Of a stretch of 7,743 bases of DNA, positions 1 through 5,396 are shown piece by piece. Below the pieces are notes generated by a model. That model was given only the letters and a program-made list of their open reading frames with translations. It made no database searches and was not told where the DNA came from. Made by a program: the position numbers and the translations under genes. This DNA comes from Chloroflexota bacterium (GTDB lineage: Bacteria > Chloroflexota > FW602-bin22 > JAMCYS01), in the NCBI GenBank assembly GCA_021847625.1, contig JAJZQK010000134.1, positions 1 through 7,743 of the forward strand, written 5' to 3'. How positions within the stretch are numbered: position 1 is the first letter of the stretch; each line of letters begins with the position of its first letter.

Positions 1-149
1 GGCCTCATCTCGGGAGGACCCCCTTCGGCCGGACCTAGCCGGGCCGCCCCGCCGGTTGGGCAAATCCAATGGCAGATCTGACGCGTCGTCGTGGTCACCA
101 GCCAAACGCCGGACCAACCGTCACCCTCCCCTTCGGAATCCTCCGAGCG
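1..149. other. Window edge, no gene supported
   Basis: This stretch lies downstream of the minus-strand gene that ends at 150. It is very GC-rich around 22-56, with a short inverted repeat CGGCC (26-30) / GGCCG (42-46). There is no T-run that would make it a clear terminator. Plus-strand reading from ATG 69 stays open only to about 249 and runs antisense to the neighbouring gene, with no ribosome binding site. I see no RNA gene here. Confidence 0.4.
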
Positions 150-647
150 CTACTCTTCGATGTGCGTCGCGAATTCTCGCAGGCCGTAATAGTCGTCGCC
201 CTCGATAAGTCTCCGCAGCAGTTCCGCCGAGTAGCCGTGGGCGCGTGAGGTCAGAGAGAACCACTGCGATAGTTCACCCCTGATGCCCTCCAGGTCCGTC
301 GGTTGATTGCCGTTCATCAGGAAGACCCGGAAAACGGCCTCCAGTATGGGCATCTCAGCCGAGATGTAACCGCGCTCCTTCGAGCAACAGCTCCTGATGA
401 CGGCCGTCGGGTTGCTGCCGAAGGGCACGGTGCGCGTTTCGTAAACCACCCTGCCGGTCTTCGGGTCCAAGGTCGGCACCCGCTCCTGGGTCTCGGTGCC
501 GATTTTCTCCTTGCAGGACGAGCAAAAGCGTTTCTCAGCAATTACGCGGAAGGAGCGGTTATGCCGCGTGTACCAGTCTGTATCTATGTAGTATTTCTTG
601 GGTTCCTCTTCTTCCTGCGGTGCAACCTCAGTAGTCTCTTCTTCCAT
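150..647 (-). CDS. Uncharacterised four-cysteine protein (165 aa)
   Basis: I do not recognise a named family. The frame is open up to 794, but I place the start at ATG 647-645 because GAGGA sits about 8 bases upstream of it and the sequence before it is basic and low-complexity. The protein begins with an acidic stretch (residues 2-15), then an aromatic-rich segment around 19-33, then Cys42-x2-Cys45 and, after a hairpin-like segment, adjacent Cys87-Cys88. The four cysteines could form a small zinc-binding knuckle; that is inference. The C-terminal half (about 95-160) looks helical and may be a winged-helix-like or protein-interaction domain. No signal peptide or membrane segment is visible. 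A promoter and a hairpin lie just upstream, so it is probably transcribed apart from the amidohydrolase gene 124 bases upstream. From memory it resembles conserved hypothetical proteins of Chloroflexota, but I cannot verify this here. Confidence 0.72.
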   Translation of the reverse strand: MEEETTEVAPQEEEEPKKYYIDTDWYTRHNRSFRVIAEKRFCSSCKEKIGTETQERVPTLDPKTGRVVYETRTVPFGSNPTAVIRSCCSKERGYISAEMPILEAVFRVFLMNGNQPTDLEGIRGELSQWFSLTSRAHGYSAELLRRLIEGDDYYGLREFATHIEE

Positions 648-684
648 CGCATGTATCCTCGCACTTACTCGTACTGGTCCCCCA

Positions 685-711
685 CGTGGCGGACACGACG
701 GGTTCGCCACG
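685..711. repeat. 7-bp inverted repeat in 5' leader
   Basis: CGTGGCG (685-691) and CGCCACG (705-711) are perfect inverted copies with 13 bases between them. The left arm overlaps the 8-bp palindrome CCACGTGG (682-689). It lies between the amidohydrolase stop and the start of the small minus-strand gene, just inside the predicted transcript of the latter. It could be an operator, an mRNA hairpin or a weak terminator for the upstream gene; no T-run follows on the minus strand. Confidence 0.4.
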
Positions 712-715
712 CCAC

Positions 716-745
716 ATGATAACCTTAGGGGAGGCAAGCCCGCAA
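716..745 (-). promoter_or_regulatory. Putative promoter for the four-cysteine protein gene
   Basis: On the minus strand TTGCGG (745-740) and TATCAT (721-716) are separated by 18 bases. The -10 matches consensus at five of six positions and the -35 at three of six. The predicted transcript would start near 709, about 60 bases before the ATG at 647. This supports a transcript independent of the amidohydrolase gene. The call rests on pattern alone. Confidence 0.35.
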
Positions 746-771
746 TGGCCCTGGCCTCGGATTTCCCAACT

Positions 772-2016
772 CTATACCGACTGGCCGCCGACAACCAGCC
801 TGCCCTGCTGGGCCACCAGACGCCCGCCCTTGAACACCGAAATGACCCGGCCGAGGGCCCGAGTATCCTGGGAGGGGTCCCCGTCCACGACGACCAGATC
901 AGCTTGCTTGCCGGCCTGCAGGCTCCCGATCTCGTCCGCTAAACCAAGCGCCTCGGCCGGCACCCGCGTGGCCAACTCTAACGCTCGCATCGGCGCGACC
1001 CCGCAGCCGACGACCGCCACCTCCAACGTGTGCGCGAACTCCTCGAAACGGGTGAGCCTCACGCCGCCGTCACTGCTCACCACTATCTTCAGCCCGTCGG
1101 CCAGCATGCGTCGGTGGACGGCCAAGGTTTCCTGCAATTGCTCGAGGTTACGCCTGTCTTGAGGGTCGCGCCCGTTCCCCTTTGGCAGCAAGATCCGCTG
1201 CAAACCGGTGAACGTGAAGCCTACGGTGAGGCCCTTCTCACCGATCTTGGCGGCCGTTCGCTCGTCGTAGGCGGGCTTGCCGTCGGGTCCGATCCAGCTG
1301 CAATGCTCGATGGAGTCGATCCCCGCCTCCACGGCGTTACGGATGCCGTCGATGCTGTGCGCATGGGCGGCCACCTTCTTCCCCAGCCTGTGAGCGTCGG
1401 CCACCAAGGCGGAGAGTTCCGCCGCCCCATACTGGGCCGCCAGGGAGTTCGAGCCCGGGGTCATGTTGCCCCCGGTCGCGCAGACCTTCACGAAGTCGAC
1501 CCCGGCCTTGACTAGCCCGCGGCCGGCCTTCAGCACTTCCGCCTCGGTATCCGCCTCCAGGCCCAGGAAGTGAAGGTGGCCCGCCGTCGTCGTGATCGGC
1601 TGGCCCGAGGCGATGATGCGCGGCCCCACGATCGCCCCCTGGGCAACGGCCTCGCGCAGAGTCAGCGTCGTCAATCCGCGCCCGCCGCAATCGCGCACCG
1701 TCGTGACCCCCGCCGCCAGCGCCAGCTGGGCATTGCGGGCTGCTCGCAGCACGGCCATCTCGTCGCTGTCCTTGGCCAGCGTGTCGCAGACGGCCGCCCG
1801 CTCCGCCGCGGGCTCGAACATCAGGTGGACATGGCAGTCGACCAAACCGGGAACGATCGTGGCGGCCCCCAGGTCAATCACCTCGTGCCCATCCTCGCTC
1901 AGCGAACCGCTCGGCAACACGTCGACGACCTTGCTCCCGTCGACGACGACGGCCGCGTTACGGCGGGGCAGCGCACCGGTGCCGTCGATTATCTGCTGCG
2001 CCTTCAAGATAAGCAT
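772..2016 (-). CDS. Metal-dependent amidohydrolase (imidazolonepropionase/prolidase-like)
   Basis: A 414-residue member of the amidohydrolase superfamily (COG1228-like), a cytoplasmic metal hydrolase that cleaves C-N bonds in cyclic amides or dipeptides. The full binuclear-type metal set is visible in order: His62-x-His64 after the first beta strand, Lys177 in a DFVKV context (the lysine normally carboxylated), His218 (with His220 close by), His238 in an IEHC motif, and the catalytic aspartate Asp316 in SSDGG. The N-terminal 55 residues and the C-terminal 60 make the usual small beta-sandwich around the barrel. Length is normal for the family. The start ATG 2016-2014 has GGGGGAGA about seven bases upstream. 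Substrate cannot be read from sequence: Xaa-Pro or Xaa-Arg dipeptides and imidazolone-type rings are all handled by relatives. No partner gene adjoins it, so the pathway is unknown. Confidence 0.93.
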   Translation of the reverse strand: MLILKAQQIIDGTGALPRRNAAVVVDGSKVVDVLPSGSLSEDGHEVIDLGAATIVPGLVDCHVHLMFEPAAERAAVCDTLAKDSDEMAVLRAARNAQLALAAGVTTVRDCGGRGLTTLTLREAVAQGAIVGPRIIASGQPITTTAGHLHFLGLEADTEAEVLKAGRGLVKAGVDFVKVCATGGNMTPGSNSLAAQYGAAELSALVADAHRLGKKVAAHAHSIDGIRNAVEAGIDSIEHCSWIGPDGKPAYDERTAAKIGEKGLTVGFTFTGLQRILLPKGNGRDPQDRRNLEQLQETLAVHRRMLADGLKIVVSSDGGVRLTRFEEFAHTLEVAVVGCGVAPMRALELATRVPAEALGLADEIGSLQAGKQADLVVVDGDPSQDTRALGRVISVFKGGRLVAQQGRLVVGGQSV

Positions 2017-2035
2017 CTGGGCTCTCCCCCTGCAT

Positions 2036-2089
2036 ACCTGCTACTCTGTCGGCTACTTGAGCGACCGGCGTGTCGGACAAACCTGCTAC
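2036..2089. repeat. Direct repeat ACCTGCTAC upstream of amidohydrolase gene
   Basis: The nine bases ACCTGCTAC occur at 2036-2044 and again at 2081-2089, 45 bases apart, just upstream of the amidohydrolase start. TGTCGG also occurs twice between them (2047-2052 and 2071-2076). The spacing is close to four helical turns, as for paired regulator sites, but a chance duplication is quite possible. Confidence 0.3.
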
Positions 2090-2141
2090 CTGGCGTCAAC
2101 TCGCAGTCGAGGGCAGGACATGCTCTTGTGATGTTTTGGGG

Positions 2142-2195
2142 CAAACGCGAAAACGACCCTTGCGAAACCCGCCTGAGGTCCAGGCAACCAAGGGT
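2142..2195 (-). terminator. Putative intrinsic terminator downstream of csoR
   Basis: Read on the minus strand, ACCCTTG (2195-2189) pairs with CAAGGGT (2162-2156). Inside it GCCTG (2185-2181) pairs with CAGGC (2175-2171) around a five-base loop. The hairpin is followed by a T-rich tail, CGTTTTCGCGTTTG (2155-2142). This is a plausible Rho-independent terminator that would stop transcripts from the csoR promoter before the amidohydrolase gene. The internal bulges and the interrupted T-run keep confidence moderate. Confidence 0.42.
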
Positions 2196-2251
2196 AGTCT
2201 AACACCAAGAAGATGCCGTATCAAGCCTGCCCTGCAGCCCATCGATGGCCC

Positions 2252-2346
2252 CAGTCCGGCCAACCGCGCGCGGACTGCGAAGGCGCAGCCCGGCGGAACG
2301 GCTCGTAGCGAGCGCCCTCCACCGGGATAGGCTCCGGGCGCGAGCC
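2252..2346. repeat. Three successive hairpins downstream of csoR
   Basis: CAGTCCG (2252-2258) / CGGACTG (2271-2277) has a 12-base loop that includes much of the palindrome CCGCGCGCGG (2264-2273). GCTCG (2301-2305) / CGAGC (2309-2313) has a three-base loop. GGCTC (2330-2334) / GAGCC (2342-2346) has a seven-base loop. All lie within the first 125 bases after the csoR stop. They may be part of a 3' untranslated region or an unrecognised structured RNA. None is followed by a T-run. Confidence 0.4.
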
Positions 2347-2372
2347 AGCGGCGTGCACCGACTAGCGTTCGC

Positions 2373-2639
2373 TCACGAGGACATACGGCTGAGCATGTGG
2401 ATGGCCCGCCCGATGGCCGTGCGCGCTCGATCCGGAGGCAGCGTAGAGAGGCACTCGTCAATGTGCGCGACGACGACCTGCTTTGCCACCTGATCGAGGG
2501 CCGCTCTGACGGCCATCATCTGCGTCATCACATCCTCGCACTCGCGCTTCTCTTCGATCATTCGCTGGATGCCCTTGATCTGCCCCTCGATGCGGCGAAG
2601 ACGCTGAACCGTATCCTTTTCCAGTGGGTTATCGGACAT
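2373..2639 (-). CDS. csoR: CsoR/FrmR/RcnR-family transcriptional repressor (88 aa)
   Basis: A small all-helical DNA-binding protein of the CsoR (DUF156) family, which represses promoters as a tetramer and releases DNA on binding a metal or reacting with a small molecule. The N-terminal helix has the family pattern with LRRIEGQIKGI (residues 14-24). The sensing residues Cys34, His59 and Cys63 have exactly the spacing of the Cu(I) triad of Mycobacterium CsoR (36, 61, 65). This favours copper over nickel/cobalt (RcnR) or formaldehyde (FrmR); persulphide sensors (CstR) usually lack the His. The start ATG 2639-2637 has AGAGGGG six bases upstream. No copper ATPase or chaperone gene is beside it. 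Instead it is divergent from the ferredoxin-AOR operon, with 175 bases between the two starts, so it may regulate itself, that operon or distant genes. Confidence 0.92.
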   Translation of the reverse strand: MSDNPLEKDTVQRLRRIEGQIKGIQRMIEEKRECEDVMTQMMAVRAALDQVAKQVVVAHIDECLSTLPPDRARTAIGRAIHMLSRMSS

Positions 2640-2668
2640 ACCATACCCCTCTTATGTACGCTGAGCCA

Positions 2669-2698
2669 ATTATAAGCCCCGCGGGCGAAAGGCGTCAA
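2669..2698 (-). promoter_or_regulatory. csoR promoter, near consensus
   Basis: On the minus strand TTGACG (2698-2693) and a perfect TATAAT (2674-2669) are 18 bases apart. This is the best sigma-70-type promoter in the window. Transcription would begin near 2662, leaving a 5' leader of only about 22 bases before the repressor's ATG at 2639. Its spacer holds the palindrome described separately. Confidence 0.75.
2676..2686. promoter_or_regulatory. Candidate CsoR operator in the promoter spacer
   Basis: GCCC-CGC-GGGC (2676-2686) is an inverted repeat placed between the -35 and -10 of the csoR promoter; CCCGCGGG (2678-2685) inside it is a perfect palindrome. CsoR-family operators are characteristically G/C-tract inverted repeats overlapping promoters, so autoregulation is likely. 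This site is shorter than typical ones, and the assignment is inference. Confidence 0.4.
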
Positions 2699-2754
2699 TC
2701 GCGGCCAGGAGGACAGGTTTTCGACAGCGATTACCTTACTTTCCTTTCCCTTTG

Positions 2755-2763
2755 TGCTATAAT
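2755..2763 (+). promoter_or_regulatory. Extended -10 promoter for the ferredoxin-AOR operon
   Basis: TGC followed by a perfect TATAAT (2758-2763) forms an extended -10 element. No good -35 is present at the proper distance; a pyrimidine-rich tract (2731-2753) lies there instead. Transcription would start near 2770, about 45 bases before the ferredoxin start. Because the -10 lies inside the open frame that begins at 2752, it also argues for the downstream start. The weak -35 leaves room for an activator. Confidence 0.6.
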
Positions 2764-2814
2764 GCGCCGGAAGTTCGGCGTGGAGAGCACGCTCCAGGTA
2801 GGTCAGGGAGGTAC

Positions 2815-3201
2815 ATGGTGAGGGTCAAGGCCACGGCAAGTCAATGCACAGGCTGCCGCATTTGCCAGCTTGCTTGCGCTCTGCACCATTTTGGCGAGAA
2901 CAACCCCAAGATGAGCAGCATCGTCATATCAAGCAGGCTCCTAGAGAGCGGACATTACGATATCGCCGTTTGCGACCAGTGCGGCATCTGCGAGCGCGTC
3001 TGCCCCACGGGAGCTCTGCACAAGGTCGACGGCATCTACAAAATCGATCCAGCCGAGTGCACGTGGTGTCGCCTCTGCGCTAACGAGTGCCCACAGCACG
3101 CAATCGTCATCCCCGAGGGCGGCCTTGCGCCGTTCAAATGCGAGGCATGTGGCGATTGCGTCGAACTCTGCCCCACGTCCGCCCTGTCGTTGGTGGGATA
3201 A
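2815..3201 (+). CDS. Four-cluster [4Fe-4S] ferredoxin, AOR electron-transfer subunit (128 aa)
   Basis: A polyferredoxin of the DmsB/HycB/AorA kind. Sixteen cysteines fall into four complete CxxCxxCxxxC motifs: 11/14/17/21, 53/56/59/63, 82/85/88/92 and 109/112/115/119, each able to help hold a [4Fe-4S] cluster. No signal peptide or membrane segment is seen, so it acts in the cytoplasm. In Aromatoleum AOR the similar subunit AorA has four clusters and sits next to the catalytic subunit, so this protein most likely takes electrons from the AOR encoded 12 bases downstream. Start choice: GGGAGG (2806-2811) is three bases before ATG 2815 and six before GTG 2818. Either is possible, the GTG having better spacing. 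The frame is open further upstream, to 2752, but the promoter lies in that part. Confidence 0.9.
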   Translation: MVRVKATASQCTGCRICQLACALHHFGENNPKMSSIVISSRLLESGHYDIAVCDQCGICERVCPTGALHKVDGIYKIDPAECTWCRLCANECPQHAIVIPEGGLAPFKCEACGDCVELCPTSALSLVG

Positions 3202-3213
3202 AAGGAGAAGGCT

Positions 3214-5058
3214 GTGGAGGGATACGGCGGTAAGATCCTCAGGGTCGACCTGTCCACCGGCAAGGTGTGGACTGAATCGGTTGATCCGGCATGGACGCAG
3301 GATTACTTGGGCGGTCGCGGCTTTGCCGCCCGCATCATATATGAAGAGACGAAAGGCGTTGACCCGCTTGGCCCAGAGAATCGCCTGGTCTTCGCCTCCG
3401 GCCCGTTTGCGGGGGTGTTCCTCCCCGCCGGTAGCAAAGCCACCATCGCCGCCAAGTCGCCGGCCACTGGCCTCTACGGCGACTCGAACATCGGCGGCCA
3501 TCTTGCCCCCGAGCTTAAGTACGCCGGCTATGACGCGGTGGTCTTCCAGGGCATCGCGGCCAAGCCAACCTACCTGCTAGTCGACGACGAGAGGGTAGAG
3601 CTGCGGGATGCCAGCCCACTCTGGGGAAAGGGCACGATTGAGAGCGAGGTCGCCCTGAAGAACGACCTTGGCGAGGACTTCCAGATCGCAACCATCGGTC
3701 CGGCCGGGGAGAACCTCGTTCGCTACGCCTGCGTCAACCACGACATCGGCCGCCAGGCGGGTCGCACGGGCGTGGGCGCCGTGATGGGCTCGAAACGGCT
3801 GAAGGCCGTGGCCGTGCGCGGCACGCACAGCATCCCCGTGGCCGACGTACCGGCCCTTCGCCGTATCACCCGGGAGATGATCCTCAAGATGAAGGGCGAC
3901 CCGGGCCTCAAGGTCTGGCATGACTACGGCCTCAGCTCCGTCTGCAGCTGGGCCAACTCCATCGGCGCCTTCCCTACCCGCAACTTCAGCTCGGGCTACT
4001 TCGAGGGCATCGACGGTATAGACCACCACGCGATGCGCGAGCGGATTATCGTCTCCAGCAAGGCCTGCTTCGGGTGTCCGATGGCCTGCGGCAAGTTCTG
4101 TCGAGTAGCCGAACGGGGAGTCTGGGTCGAAGGACCAGAGTACGAGACGGCGGCGATGATCGGCAGCAACTGCGCCATCGGCCGCATCGAGGACGTCGCC
4201 TACGGCAACTACGTGTGCGACGAGCTCGGCCTGGATACCATCTCGACCGGCAACGCCATCGCCTTTGCGATGGAGTGCTTCCAGCGAGGGGTCATCGACG
4301 AATCGGACACGGACGGGTTGCCCGTTCGCTTCGGCGACATCGAGGCCTTCGTCACGCTGGCCAACCGCATTGCCCGCCGCGAAGGCATTGGCGACATTCT
4401 GGCTAACGGCGTGCGCCATGCCGCCTCGGTCTTTGGAAAGGGCTCGGCCGACTACGCGATCCAGATCAAGGGGCTGGAGTGGAGCGGCTACGAATCGCGC
4501 GGCGCCCCTGCGATGATGCTGGCCTACATGACGGCCGACATCGGCGCCCACCACAACCGGGCCTGGGCCATCACCTACGACATCAGCCAGGGCCGCGAGA
4601 AGATAGAGGGCAAGGCCGCCAAGGTGATCGAACTCCAGCACGTCAGACCCCTGTTCGACGCCCTGGCCGCCTGCAGGTTGCCGTGGGTCGAGATGGGGAT
4701 GGATCTGAAGTATTACGCCGACCTCTACCCGGCGGTCACGGGCAAGCGGACCTCCTGGGACGACCTGCTGCGCACGTCAGAGCGCATCTACAACCTGACG
4801 CGGGCCTACGCGGCGCGGGAGTTCGCCGACTTCGGACGCGGCTACGACTACCCGCCACAGCGCTTTATGAGCGAGCCTGTCCCCGACGGCGCCACCGAGG
4901 GCAGTCTCATCGACCGCCACAACGTGGACCTGCTGCTCGACGACTACTACGCACAGCGGGGTTGGGATCAGCGCGGCCTGCCAACAGAGTCCACGCTGCG
5001 CCGCCTCGGCTTGCCGGACGTCGCGGAGGACCTGCAGAGAGTTGGCCGGATCGATTAG
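3214..5058 (+). CDS. aor: Aldehyde:ferredoxin oxidoreductase, tungsten/molybdenum bis-pterin enzyme (614 aa)
   Basis: Catalyses oxidation of an aldehyde to the carboxylate with electrons going to ferredoxin, or the reverse reduction of an acid. Domains in order: AOR N-terminal pterin-binding domain (about 4-205, with GGRGF near the start and a PAGSK...GLYGDSNIGG segment), then the AOR C-terminal domains. The [4Fe-4S] ligands are Cys285-x2-Cys288-x3-Cys292 and distant Cys487, matching Pyrococcus furiosus AOR (288, 291, 295, 494). GPEYE (307-311) and His446-His447 correspond to the active-site Glu and His region of that enzyme. Length is normal (605 in P. furiosus). The start is GTG 3214, with AAAGGAG about six bases upstream. 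The ferredoxin gene precedes it by 12 bases and the MoaD-like gene overlaps its end, so this is one operon. Tungsten is the usual metal of this family, but the sequence cannot prove it. The substrate is unknown. Confidence 0.96.
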   Translation: MEGYGGKILRVDLSTGKVWTESVDPAWTQDYLGGRGFAARIIYEETKGVDPLGPENRLVFASGPFAGVFLPAGSKATIAAKSPATGLYGDSNIGGHLAPELKYAGYDAVVFQGIAAKPTYLLVDDERVELRDASPLWGKGTIESEVALKNDLGEDFQIATIGPAGENLVRYACVNHDIGRQAGRTGVGAVMGSKRLKAVAVRGTHSIPVADVPALRRITREMILKMKGDPGLKVWHDYGLSSVCSWANSIGAFPTRNFSSGYFEGIDGIDHHAMRERIIVSSKACFGCPMACGKFCRVAERGVWVEGPEYETAAMIGSNCAIGRIEDVAYGNYVCDELGLDTISTGNAIAFAMECFQRGVIDESDTDGLPVRFGDIEAFVTLANRIARREGIGDILANGVRHAASVFGKGSADYAIQIKGLEWSGYESRGAPAMMLAYMTADIGAHHNRAWAITYDISQGREKIEGKAAKVIELQHVRPLFDALAACRLPWVEMGMDLKYYADLYPAVTGKRTSWDDLLRTSERIYNLTRAYAAREFADFGRGYDYPPQRFMSEPVPDGATEGSLIDRHNVDLLLDDYYAQRGWDQRGLPTESTLRRLGLPDVAEDLQRVGRID

Positions 5059-5290
5059 ATTGCGGGTGAAACTGGGCGCAAGCCTCGCCTCGCTCGTCGG
5101 CAAGTCCGAGACCGAGCTCCAACTAGAGGGGCCGCTTCCACTGCGAGAGGTCGCCGAGCGGGTGGGCGTATCTCCCAATCTGGTGATGCTATACGTCGTC
5201 AACGGTGCCCTCCAGACGGCGGAGGTTTGCCCAGCCGACGGAGACGAGGTGTTGCTCGTCCCCGCCGTCGCCGGTGGCGCCCTGAACTGA
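5042..5290 (+). CDS. moaD: MoaD/ThiS-like ubiquitin-fold sulphur carrier (82 aa)
   Basis: A small beta-grasp protein whose C-terminal Gly-Gly is normally adenylated by MoeB and thiocarboxylated to deliver sulphur to molybdopterin. Visible family signs are the LRVKL first strand, the PLPLREVAERVGV helix region, the VNG turn, the DGDEVLLVPAVAGG end and the length. The position fits pterin cofactor supply for the AOR: MoaD-like genes often accompany AOR genes. The oddity is the tail: three residues, Ala-Leu-Asn, follow the Gly-Gly, so the protein would need trimming before activation. The start is uncertain. TTG 5042 overlaps the AOR stop by 17 bases with GGAGGA 11 bases upstream; TTG 5060 would give 76 residues but has no ribosome binding site. 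It could be specific to the tungsten cofactor rather than a general MoaD. Confidence 0.82.
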   Translation: MAGSIRLRVKLGASLASLVGKSETELQLEGPLPLREVAERVGVSPNLVMLYVVNGALQTAEVCPADGDEVLLVPAVAGGALN

Positions 5291-5327
5291 ACGATTACCC
5301 CGGCTAGCCTGGTCCGGACGATGCCCG

Positions 5328-5361
5328 GCTGATCTGCCCGTGGCCGACGGCCAGGATCAGC
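5328..5361 (+). terminator. Hairpin between the AOR operon and lgt
   Basis: GCTGATC (5328-5334) and GATCAGC (5355-5361) are perfect inverted copies, and inside them TGGCC (5341-5345) pairs with GGCCA (5349-5353) around GAC. The nested stem lies 38 bases after the MoaD-like stop and 35 bases before the lgt start. No T-run follows, so it may be a leaky terminator or an mRNA-stabilising structure rather than a classic intrinsic terminator. It also covers the alternative GTG start at 5340, which argues against that start. Confidence 0.4.
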
Positions 5362-5383
5362 GGGGAAGCCTGCCAGGGCGGAT

Positions 5384-5389
5384 AGGGAG
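5384..5389 (+). promoter_or_regulatory. Ribosome binding site deciding the lgt TTG start
   Basis: AGGGAG lies seven bases before TTG 5397. The protein read from that TTG starts Met-His-Pro-Val-Leu, the usual beginning of Lgt proteins. No comparable site precedes GTG 5340. Confidence 0.7.
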
Positions 5390-5396
5390 TGGAATC

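Larger units (their letters stand above)
2017..2372. other. 356-base gap with several inverted repeats, no gene
   Basis: The gap separates the CsoR-family gene from the amidohydrolase gene, both on the minus strand. No open frame here has a convincing start, ribosome binding site or family character; the longest minus-strand frame runs into the repressor gene in another frame. What it does hold is a terminator-like hairpin (2156-2195), the 10-bp palindrome CCATCGATGG (2239-2248), and three further hairpins between 2252 and 2346, listed separately. I found no tRNA, RNase P, tmRNA or SRP RNA signature on either strand. Confidence 0.5.

Noticed and set aside
303..719. Plus-strand open frame opposite the four-cysteine protein gene
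   Set aside because: It has no ribosome binding site and arginine/leucine-rich shadow composition, and lies antisense to a gene with better start signals and coherent motifs.
648..794. 49-residue N-terminal extension of the four-cysteine protein
   Set aside because: The extension is basic and low-complexity, overlaps the end of the amidohydrolase gene and the promoter-like and hairpin sequences, and the internal ATG 647 has a good ribosome binding site.
1570..2202. Long plus-strand open frames opposite the amidohydrolase
   Set aside because: They are antisense shadows in GC-rich DNA; the minus strand holds a complete amidohydrolase with all metal ligands.
2096..2461. Minus-strand open frame of 121 codons across the csoR end and the gap
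   Set aside because: It overlaps csoR in another frame and shows no ribosome binding site or recognisable domain.
3577..4641. 354-codon minus-strand open frame inside the AOR gene
   Set aside because: It is an antisense shadow, rich in Ala, Gly, Val and His as expected from reversed GC-rich coding sequence; the AOR on the plus strand is intact.
5340..5396. GTG start giving Lgt 19 extra residues
   Set aside because: There is no ribosome binding site, the region is a nested hairpin, and the family N-terminus begins at TTG 5397.
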